Shown one piece after another: positions 1 through 5,312 of a stretch of 5,312 nucleotides of DNA. Every line of letters begins with the position of its first letter. The first letter of the stretch is position 1. The notes under the pieces are model-generated. The model was given only the letters and a program-made list of their open reading frames with translations. It did not search any database and was not told the origin of the DNA. The translations under genes and the position numbers were made by a program. This stretch comes from JAGORM01 sp050255815 (GTDB lineage: Bacteria > Patescibacteriota > Microgenomatia > Levybacterales > GWA1-39-11), in contig JBLMVJ010000050.1 of NCBI GenBank assembly GCA_050255815.1, positions 1 to 5,312 of the forward strand. Reading direction: 5' to 3'.

Positions 1-1862
1 GCTTGCCTGGTGAGGATTGTCTGGGCATTAGCATCATTATTGTTACGTGCAGCAATCAAAAGACGGACCGGCACCCGGGAAGCATCATAATAAAAGTCGT
101 TTTTATAAGAGTCAAAAGATACGTTAGCTGGGGAAAAGTCCTGGTTGAGCCAATCAGGGAGAAGTCCGGTAGAAGAGTTAGCAGCTTTTAAAAGCCAGTT
201 GGAGTTTTGGTTTGCCACGTCATTCCACCTGCTGTTTCCGGTGAATGCAGCAAAGGCACGGTAGTAAGACGGCGCCAGATAAGATGGGTTTATGATAGTA
301 GTATTTCCCCAGCCGTCCCCGGGGTTCACATAGTTATTGTTTTCCACCTCATAGGTTAAAATACTGTCTATCATGGCGCGTGCTGCCGTATCATACCCGT
401 GTCCGGGCCATTGTGCGCTTCCCCTCATAAGTGCGTAAGCAATATCCTCATCTGCGTCTGTTGCGCCGTTTGCACCAATTACTCCACCATTCCGGTCAAT
501 TTGCCAATTCATAAGGCCATGGCCATTCAGGTACTGTTTTGCGTAATTCCACAGTCCGTCAAAAGTAGTTTGGTCCCCGGCCATAAAGGCTGACAACATA
601 CCATACCCAATTCCTTCACTGACTGTATCATTATTGTTTTCAGGCCGTGCCACACGCAGCTTTCCTGAACCGGCAGAGACTACATATGCCCCTTTCCAGC
701 TGTTATAAGCACTTATTGCCTGGGAGGAAACGGATGCATTAATGGGTGCTCCTGAAACGGGTGTGCTTGTGCCGGTAGTACCGGATGAGGAATCGCCTGA
801 TGGCAAAGAGAAGGTTGCAAAATTACTGTACCAGACGGTTGTACTGGCCCAGTTAGCCGTAAATACCCCCACGCTTACTGAATACGTACCGTTTGGAAGG
901 TTAGGGGTAGTAGAAAATGTTGAACCGCCGGCAGCGGTAAAATCCTGCCAGACTTTTTGGGAACCATTATAGACTTCTATATCTATAATGTTGCCGTTTG
1001 AAACAGGCTGCGGAAGATTTACCGTAATCTTTTCCGCGTTTGCTCCAGCTGGAGAAACTACAGCGGATGGGCTATTTGTTGCGGGAGTCTGGGTAGGGGT
1101 CTGGGTAATGGAAGAATTTGGCAGGATAAAGGTTGCAGCGTTGCTGTGCCAGGCATAATTAGAAGCCCAGTTAGGCGCGAATAACCCAACGTTTACGGTA
1201 TAGGTGCCATTAGGCAGAGCTCCAGTGGTATTCTTATACGCAGTACCGCCATTAGTATTAGAATCCTGCCAGACTTTTTGGGAGCCGTTGTAAACCTCTA
1301 CATCTATAATATTGCCTGATGGTACTAATTGCGGAAACGTAACTGATATAGATTCTGTATTTGAACTAGCCGGAGTAACTGAAACTGCAAGATTCCCTGT
1401 TGGCGCAGGACTGGAAGCAGGGGTAACTGTTGGCGCAGGAGTAGAAGAAGCACTTGGTAAGGTAAAACTTCCTATCTTATCAAACCAGGCATAGTTACTC
1501 CCCCAGTTTGAAGTAAATAATCCTACGCTTACCGTATAAGATCCGTTAGGTAAAGAACCGGTGGTATTTTTATATGAAGTGCCGCCACCGGTATTAGAAT
1601 CCTGCCAAACTTTTTGGGACCCGTTGTAGACTTCTACATCTATGATATTTCCTGCTGGTACTGCCTGAGGAAATGTGAGAGAAATTGATTCAGTTGAAGA
1701 AGACGCAGCGGAAAGCTGGATAGAAGGGGTAGAAGCAGCATCAGTAACGGATAGAAGCGGCAAAACGTTTGAGAAAAAAAGTCCAAACAAAAGACCGGTT
1801 GCTAAAAGTTTAATCGCTGAAAGGTGTTTAATTCTGTTGTATAGAGTTGAGATGCTAATCAC
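1..1862 (-). CDS. Secreted modular GH8 glycoside hydrolase with three N-terminal beta-sandwich modules (partial, C-terminus beyond left edge)
   Basis: An open frame of 620 codons runs without a stop from a GTG at 1862-1860 to the left edge. An in-frame TAG lies six codons upstream and no ATG precedes the signal peptide, so GTG is the likely start. Residues 1-43 look like a signal peptide: Arg10, Lys12 and Lys18, then a Leu/Phe-rich core ending near DAA-S. Three related modules follow (about 45-135, 158-247, 268-353), joined by Pro/Ser/Thr linkers. From about 374 the protein is GH8, an inverting family that cuts beta-1,4 (sometimes beta-1,3-1,4) glycans. It shows VSEGIGYGM with candidate general acid Glu416, ATDADEDIAYAL with Asp469/471/473, NPSYLAP at 525, and YYDASRVPVR with Asp593 as candidate base. 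The usual Trp of the PWR motif is Val here. The end of the catalytic domain is missing. Substrate (cellulose, lichenan, chitosan, xylan) cannot be read from the sequence. It is divergent from a synthase operon, so it may process the same polymer. GH8 assignment is firm; role is inferred. Confidence 0.93.
   Translation of the reverse strand, partial: MISISTLYNRIKHLSAIKLLATGLLFGLFFSNVLPLLSVTDAASTPSIQLSAASSSTESISLTFPQAVPAGNIIDVEVYNGSQKVWQDSNTGGGTSYKNTTGSLPNGSYTVSVGLFTSNWGSNYAWFDKIGSFTLPSASSTPAPTVTPASSPAPTGNLAVSVTPASSNTESISVTFPQLVPSGNIIDVEVYNGSQKVWQDSNTNGGTAYKNTTGALPNGTYTVNVGLFAPNWASNYAWHSNAATFILPNSSITQTPTQTPATNSPSAVVSPAGANAEKITVNLPQPVSNGNIIDIEVYNGSQKVWQDFTAAGGSTFSTTPNLPNGTYSVSVGVFTANWASTTVWYSNFATFSLPSGDSSSGTTGTSTPVSGAPINASVSSQAISAYNSWKGAYVVSAGSGKLRVARPENNNDTVSEGIGYGMLSAFMAGDQTTFDGLWNYAKQYLNGHGLMNWQIDRNGGVIGANGATDADEDIAYALMRGSAQWPGHGYDTAARAMIDSILTYEVENNNYVNPGDGWGNTTIINPSYLAPSYYRAFAAFTGNSRWNDVANQNSNWLLKAANSSTGLLPDWLNQDFSPANVSFDSYKNDFYYDASRVPVRLLIAARNNNDANAQTILTRQ
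804..1061 (-). repeat. Beta-sandwich-like module 3 of the modular GH8 protein
   Basis: This encodes residues 268-353 and is the most diverged copy, next to the catalytic domain. The core reads NIIDIEVYNGSQKVWQD, then LPNGTYSVSVGVFTANW. YAW of modules 1 and 2 becomes TVW, and the segment YKNTTG is replaced by FSTTP. A Ser/Gly/Thr-rich linker of about 20 residues leads on to the GH8 domain. Confidence 0.78.
1122..1391 (-). repeat. Beta-sandwich-like module 2 of the modular GH8 protein
   Basis: This encodes residues 158-247 and is the closest copy to module 1. The core NIIDVEVYNGSQKVWQD is identical, as is YKNTTG, followed by LPNGTYTVNVGLFAPNW and SNYAW. Most base differences from module 1 in the core are at third codon positions, so the protein sequence is being conserved. 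It is separated from module 1 by a linker of about 22 residues rich in Pro, Ala, Ser and Thr. Confidence 0.8.
1397..1440. repeat. Short direct repeat in the linker between modules 1 and 2
   Basis: The 14-mer CTGTTGGCGCAGGA occurs at 1397-1410 and again at 1427-1440, 30 bp apart and in frame. On the coding (minus) strand each copy encodes SPAPTG/STPAPTV-like linker sequence. It probably reflects slippage or local duplication that lengthened the linker. Confidence 0.7.
1458..1730 (-). repeat. Beta-sandwich-like module 1 of the modular GH8 protein
   Basis: This encodes residues 45-135. It contains the core NIIDVEVYNGSQKVWQD, followed by a Gly-rich turn, LPNGSYTVSVGLFTSNW and a closing aromatic stretch ending in GSFTL. 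Alternating hydrophobic residues and conserved Trp/Tyr suggest an all-beta fold with an exposed aromatic surface, as in many carbohydrate-binding modules. I cannot assign it to a named CBM or Ig-like family. Confidence 0.8.
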
Positions 1863-2006
1863 TAGGAAGAAAAAATACTAACACATAAAAAACGTATTGC
1901 AATACTTCTTACCATCCTCTTACTTTAATCTCTAAAGGGCTTTGCTTTCCCCTTCTAGAATGGTCACTGTTTAGGTCTATTTATAAAGATTTTTAGTATA
2001 TTGCTT
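1863..2006. promoter_or_regulatory. Divergent intergenic region, probably holding both promoters
   Basis: These 144 bp separate the GTG of the minus-strand GH8 gene from the ATG of the plus-strand operon, so transcription of both units must start here unless it reads in from outside. No consensus sigma-70 promoter stands out. A TTAGTAT element faces each gene close to its start: 1874-1880 on the minus strand and 1993-1999 on the plus strand. If these are -10 elements, leaders would be very short, which fits the absence of Shine-Dalgarno sequences before either start. On the minus strand, TTGCAA lies 16 bp upstream of TAGTAT and is a weak -35 candidate. No RNA gene is recognised. Confidence 0.5.
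1894..1905. promoter_or_regulatory. Perfect 12-bp palindrome, candidate operator
   Basis: GTATTGCAATAC is its own reverse complement and lies between the two divergent starts, nearer the minus-strand gene. It overlaps the weak -35 candidate of that gene. Position and symmetry suit a dimeric repressor site, but a 12-bp palindrome can arise by chance in AT-rich DNA and no regulator gene is in the window. Confidence 0.35.
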
Positions 2007-2741
2007 ATGAAAAGTGCAGGAAAAATAGTATGTTTCACAATTATCCTATATTTTTTAATATCAGTCCCTGATGTGTTTGCAGCTTCTAATCCTCGGCCAT
2101 TTGAGATAACCATACCCATTACCTTTCCGGCACCGACCGGATCCACTGCGCCTTCTCCCACATCTTCCCCGGCACCCGCAAATCCTCCTGCCGTAACCAG
2201 TCCCACCCAAGCACCTAAGCAAAACCAGGCTTCCCCTACGCCAATACCTAAAAAAACCCATCCTTCCCCCACCCCTCCCCCGGAGATTCTTCCGGTAACA
2301 AGCCCTACGCCTACACCGGAAGCCTCTATTTCCACAGACGCTACAACCCCTACCCCTACCCCAACCGGTGCTCCCACTCCTACTCCCACACCCCAAAGTG
2401 TTGCCTCAGTGATTGGAAGCCTGTTTTCAAATCCAACACCAACACCGCCGCCTGCACATCCTTCTATTCCCCAGGTTAATACTGCACAAAACTTCCAGGC
2501 ATACAACCGGGGTGCTGCCGGAATAGTGAAAATGTTTTTGCCCCAGAATTTCTACGCGGACAACAAAACAACACCGGCCGCAAAAGCTACCCTCTTATTT
2601 GCTTCGGTTGCCGCTTTTCTTTTGGGATATAAACTTATTGAAAAAGAAGGCCTTTCTTATGAATCCCAACGGTTAAAAGGGCAGTTCTTGGCCAACCGCC
2701 ATAAATTAAGTACGTTCCCGTTGTTGAGATTATTATTTTAA
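2007..2741 (+). CDS. Secreted or membrane-anchored Pro/Thr-rich protein of unknown function
   Basis: The predicted protein has 244 residues. I prefer the ATG at 2007 to the in-frame TTG at 2001, because it gives a compact signal peptide: Lys2 and Lys6, hydrophobic core 8-20, likely cleavage after VFA at 23-25. Residues 41-151 are a low-complexity stretch dominated by Pro, Thr, Ser and Ala with runs of TPTP, as in extended wall-spanning linkers. Residues 152-190 are more ordinary, with several aromatics (FQAYNRG, FLPQNFY). A probable transmembrane helix (about 192-210) is followed by a charged tail of about 34 residues. If the signal peptide is cleaved, the linker faces outside and the tail the cytoplasm. 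I recognise no family. It is first in the operon and ends two bases before the GH8 gene, so it may tether or help export the polysaccharide machinery; that is inference. Confidence 0.85.
   Translation: MKSAGKIVCFTIILYFLISVPDVFAASNPRPFEITIPITFPAPTGSTAPSPTSSPAPANPPAVTSPTQAPKQNQASPTPIPKKTHPSPTPPPEILPVTSPTPTPEASISTDATTPTPTPTGAPTPTPTPQSVASVIGSLFSNPTPTPPPAHPSIPQVNTAQNFQAYNRGAAGIVKMFLPQNFYADNKTTPAAKATLLFASVAAFLLGYKLIEKEGLSYESQRLKGQFLANRHKLSTFPLLRLLF
2127..2459 (+). repeat. Low-complexity Pro/Thr/Ser-coding tract
   Basis: This codes for residues 41-151 of the Pro/Thr-rich protein. It is built of CCN and ACN codons in short imperfect runs, densest near 2344-2394, with codon choice varied rather than a single repeated unit. 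The composition (C-rich on the plus strand) also creates long spurious Gly/Val/Arg-rich reading frames on the minus strand. Length is likely to vary between strains. Confidence 0.8.
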
Positions 2742-2743
2742 AA

Positions 2744-3919
2744 GTGAAAAACATTTTTGGGTACTTTTTAATTTTTATTAGTGTTGTTCTATTGGCTTAC
2801 GCCGTCTATACCACTACCCAGGTAACCAAAAAAAACCAAACGTTTTCCTCATATACTTTCCTGACTTCATCATGGGAAAAATACCGTGACCAATTTATTA
2901 ACAAGGATGGCAGGGTTATTGACTACTCCCAGGGAGGTATTACTACTTCAGAAGCACAATCTTATGCCATGCTGCGGGCAGTTTTTATTGGAGACAAAAC
3001 TACCTTTGATTCAGTCTGGAACTGGACTAAAAATGACATGAAACGGCCACATGACAATTTATTCGGCTGGCGGTGGGGAAAAACAACCAAGGGCGGGTAC
3101 GGTTTTGAAACCCAAAATGATATGAATTCAGCAGCAGATGCAGACTCGGACATAGCGCTTGCCCTCATACTTGCAGCCCATAGGTGGAATGTACCCGGTT
3201 ATCTGGATTCTGCCAAACAAATTCTAAAAGATTTTTGGACTATAGAGGTAGGCCAGGCGAATGGAAAAAATTATGTGATTGCAGGAAATTGGGCAAAGGT
3301 AAACGGAAATCTTATCATAAACCCTTCCTATTTTTCTCCCTACGCATACCGTATTTTTGCAGCTGTTGATAAAAAACATGACTGGAATAGTCTTATTTCC
3401 CCGGGATATGGATTGCTTAACCATGCCTCTCAAAACATATTAGACAAGCAGACAAGCACCGGACTGCCACCTGATTGGATTGCGGTTGCATCCTCTTCAG
3501 GACAAATGGCAGCTACCAACATCCCCAACCTTACTACAAATTACGGATATGAAGCGGTACGGATCCCCTGGCGGGTTGCCCTGGATTACCAATGGAATAG
3601 TAGCCCTGATGCCATTAATTATTTAAGGAATTCTTTCACATATCTTACCAATTTATATAAACAAAACTCTAAACTGGGAGCAATCTATTCACATGATGGA
3701 AGTGAACTGAATGGGACAGAAAGTCCTACTATGTATGCAACATCTCTTGCATACCTTATGGTTGAAAACCCTGCACTTGCAAAGAAAATGTACCAGGAAA
3801 AAATTTTAACGCTTTATTCAAATGATACAAATTCCTTTAATTCACAACTGCCGTATTATGAACAGAATTGGTTGTGGCTGGGTGCGGCACTATACAACAA
3901 GGCATTAAAACAGATATGA
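2744..3919 (+). CDS. Membrane-anchored GH8 glycoside hydrolase (BcsZ-like position)
   Basis: This protein of 391 residues is a near full-length GH8 domain behind an N-terminal anchor. Residues 5-22 are a hydrophobic helix without an obvious cleavage site, so the enzyme is probably held on the outer face of the membrane. GH8 landmarks are TTSEAQSYAMLRAV with candidate general acid Glu70, FGWRWG at 107-112, AADADSDIALAL with Asp132/134/136, NPSYFSPYAYR from 193, and YGYEAVRIPWRVALDY, where the usual catalytic-base Asp is Glu270. GH8 members cut beta-1,4-glycans by inversion. In classical cellulose operons the GH8 enzyme BcsZ trims the growing polymer. The GTG start lies two bases after the preceding stop, and the TGA stop overlaps the next ATG, so translation is probably coupled. 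It is only distantly related to the divergent GH8, sharing motifs rather than extended identity. Family firm; substrate inferred from the adjoining synthase. Confidence 0.93.
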   Translation: MKNIFGYFLIFISVVLLAYAVYTTTQVTKKNQTFSSYTFLTSSWEKYRDQFINKDGRVIDYSQGGITTSEAQSYAMLRAVFIGDKTTFDSVWNWTKNDMKRPHDNLFGWRWGKTTKGGYGFETQNDMNSAADADSDIALALILAAHRWNVPGYLDSAKQILKDFWTIEVGQANGKNYVIAGNWAKVNGNLIINPSYFSPYAYRIFAAVDKKHDWNSLISPGYGLLNHASQNILDKQTSTGLPPDWIAVASSSGQMAATNIPNLTTNYGYEAVRIPWRVALDYQWNSSPDAINYLRNSFTYLTNLYKQNSKLGAIYSHDGSELNGTESPTMYATSLAYLMVENPALAKKMYQEKILTLYSNDTNSFNSQLPYYEQNWLWLGAALYNKALKQI

Positions 3920-5312
3920 AAACCATACCAAACCAAATTATTTCAAATAAGCTGCTTATTATAAACAGTATGGTTACCCTGGTGTACTTATCCTGGTGGT
4001 TTTACCTGCCTCATGTTGGGAATATCTATTTGTACGGCCTCCTCCTGTTTGGTGAACTCTACCATGTAGGTATGGCATTAGGTTTTTGGTACACCGTTTG
4101 GAACAGAAATAAAAAATTTGAAGTATTGTCCCAATTAGAATTTCCAAAGGTTAGTATTTTTATAACGGTTGCAGGAGAACCTGCAGAGATTGTGCGCCAA
4201 ACGGTACGGGCGGCTAAAGAAATGGACTACCCTAATTTTGAGGTAGTCATTTTGAATGATGGGTATGTTGCAAAAAAAGAAAACTGGATGGATATGGAAC
4301 GGCTTGCATACAGTATGGATGTGAAATGCATCACCAGGAAAGTAGGAGGAGGAGCAAAAGCAGGAAACATTAATAATGCGCTGAAAAAGGTGGACAGTGA
4401 GTACGTTGCGCTACTAGATTCTGACATGATTCCCCATCCGGATTTTCTTGCAAAGCTGATGCCCTATTTTGCGGATGAAAAGGTAGGTTTTGTACAGTCT
4501 CCTCAATTTTATAAAAATTATGAAGTAAATAATATCACCGGAGGATCATGGGAACAACAAAGTTTTTTCTTTGGACCAATTATGGAAGGCAAAAACAGGT
4601 TGAACAGCGCCTTTATTTGCGGGACAAACGTAGTCATTAAAAAAAGGGCTTTAGAACAAGTGGGGGGGTTTTACCAGGATACGGTAGCAGAGGACTTTCT
4701 TACTTCACTTTTCATCCATCAGAAAGGTTGGAAGTCAGTGTACATGCCGGAAGTCCTCTGTGAAGGACTAGCTCCGGAAGACCTCCTTTCTTACTTTAAG
4801 CAGCAAAACAGATGGGCCAGAGGTTCTATGGAAATTATGTTTACCCATAATCCCCTCTTCAAAAAAGGGCTTACATTTGCCCAACGCATCCAGTATTTGC
4901 TCTCCGCTCTCTACTATATTAATGGCTTGGTAGTACTCATAGATATCTCTATGCCGCTGTTTTATTTATATTTTGGGCTGGAACCGGTTTCAGCTTCCAC
5001 AACCTCTTTTGCCCTCTTCTTCATTCCGTATATATCTCTCACCCTGTACACCATCTATTTGGCTTCCGGAAAAAATATTACGTTCCGGTCTATGTCCTTT
5101 TCAACTGCCAGCTTTATGATCCAGCTTTCAGCTCTCTGGTCAATTCTTAGAAGACAAGAATCAAAATTTGTAGTAACTCCCAAACAACAACAGGAGGGAA
5201 ATTTCTTATACCTGATTTATCCTCATCTCACCTATATAGCACTTTCCATGATCAGGTTCATCCTCAATATTACAAAATATTCAGGGCCGGCTATTTACAC
5301 CAATACTGCCTG
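3916..5312 (+). CDS. BcsA-like processive family 2 glycosyltransferase (partial, 3' end beyond right edge)
   Basis: The 465 codons seen have no stop. Two hydrophobic helices (about 13-32 and 36-60) precede a cytoplasmic GT-A domain. Its motifs come in the order of cellulose synthase catalytic subunits: VILNDGY with Asp115, KAGNINNAL, LLDSDMIP with Asp168/Asp170 (DxD, metal and UDP), FICGTNVVIKKRAL, VAEDF with Glu259/Asp260 (catalytic base region) and QQNRW at 296-300 (QxxRW, acceptor binding, mark of processive enzymes). Further membrane segments follow from about 320. KFVVTPK at 417-423 matches the FxVTxK gating loop of BcsA. The likely job is to polymerise a UDP-sugar, probably UDP-glucose, and move the chain across the membrane. 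The C-terminal region where BcsA carries its PilZ (c-di-GMP) domain is not in the window. Start is the ATG overlapping the GH8 stop. Related beta-glycan synthases (mixed-linkage glucan, for example) remain possible. Confidence 0.92.
   Translation, partial: MKTIPNQIISNKLLIINSMVTLVYLSWWFYLPHVGNIYLYGLLLFGELYHVGMALGFWYTVWNRNKKFEVLSQLEFPKVSIFITVAGEPAEIVRQTVRAAKEMDYPNFEVVILNDGYVAKKENWMDMERLAYSMDVKCITRKVGGGAKAGNINNALKKVDSEYVALLDSDMIPHPDFLAKLMPYFADEKVGFVQSPQFYKNYEVNNITGGSWEQQSFFFGPIMEGKNRLNSAFICGTNVVIKKRALEQVGGFYQDTVAEDFLTSLFIHQKGWKSVYMPEVLCEGLAPEDLLSYFKQQNRWARGSMEIMFTHNPLFKKGLTFAQRIQYLLSALYYINGLVVLIDISMPLFYLYFGLEPVSASTTSFALFFIPYISLTLYTIYLASGKNITFRSMSFSTASFMIQLSALWSILRRQESKFVVTPKQQQEGNFLYLIYPHLTYIALSMIRFILNITKYSGPAIYTNTA

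Noticed and set aside
804..1730. CRISPR array or mobile-element repeats
   Set aside because: The spacings of over 300 bp, in-frame organisation and coding conservation show protein-domain repeats. No inverted terminal repeats or transposase are present.
3..1881. Short plus-strand frames at 3-191, 399-593, 742-972, 1312-1494 and 1675-1881
   Set aside because: They lie antisense to the continuous GH8 gene, have no recognisable domain, and their repeated composition mirrors the modules on the other strand.
1932..1958. Possible hairpin CTAAAGGG...CCTTCTAG
   Set aside because: The stem has one mismatch and one wobble pair, no T-run follows, and a terminator would not be expected between divergent starts.
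2001..2006. TTG at 2001 as start of the Pro/Thr-rich protein
   Set aside because: It adds only two residues before an ATG that gives a better signal peptide start, and there is no ribosome site favouring it.
1964..2506. Minus-strand open frame coding a Gly/Val-rich repeat protein, and an overlapping Arg/Gly-rich frame at 2061-2396
   Set aside because: Both are antisense readings of the Pro/Thr-coding tract; the plus-strand frame has a signal peptide, a membrane helix and operon spacing, while these have only composition-driven repeats.
3916..3919. Use of TGA as glycine (code 25), known in some CPR lineages
   Set aside because: TGA ends the membrane GH8 at the expected family length in an ATGA overlap and is absent inside the genes, so the standard code fits.
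2962..4427. Small frames inside the membrane GH8 and glycosyltransferase genes (for example 2962-3168, 3184-3369, 3224-3433, 4227-4427)
   Set aside because: They overlap genes with clear family motifs and carry no features of their own.

Overview
The window looks like accessory DNA for making and trimming an extracellular polysaccharide. It probably comes from a Candidate Phyla Radiation (Patescibacteria) bacterium, with the Microgenomates group as my best guess. That guess rests on style only: long Pro-Thr/Ser linkers rich in TPTPTP, GTG starts, no clear Shine-Dalgarno sites, moderate G+C, and tightly packed genes. There is no rRNA or other phylogenetic marker. TGA is used as a stop and no in-frame TGA interrupts any gene, so the standard bacterial code fits.

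Layout. On the minus strand, 1862 down to the left edge is a partial gene for a large secreted protein. It has a signal peptide, three tandem beta-sandwich-like modules of about 90 residues separated by Pro/Ser/Thr linkers, and a glycoside hydrolase family 8 (GH8) catalytic domain whose C-terminus lies outside the window. A divergent intergenic region of about 140 bp (1863-2006) follows, carrying a perfect 12-bp palindrome and a TTAGTAT element facing each gene. On the plus strand is an apparent operon of three genes: a secreted or membrane-anchored Pro/Thr-rich protein of unknown function (2007-2741); a membrane-anchored GH8 enzyme (2744-3919, two bases after the previous stop); and a BcsA-like processive family 2 glycosyltransferase (3916 to the right edge, ATGA overlap, incomplete).

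How they may work together. The glycosyltransferase has the full D / DxD / ED / QxxRW set plus an FxVTxK motif like the gating loop of bacterial cellulose synthase. It most likely polymerises a beta-linked glucan-type chain and moves it across the membrane. The adjoining membrane GH8 takes the place that BcsZ has in classical cellulose operons. The divergent, modular GH8 may act on the same polymer, or a related one, further from the cell. No bcsB-like or PilZ sequence is visible in the window. The Pro/Thr-rich protein occupies an accessory position without resembling any Bcs subunit I know. The polymer's identity is inference.
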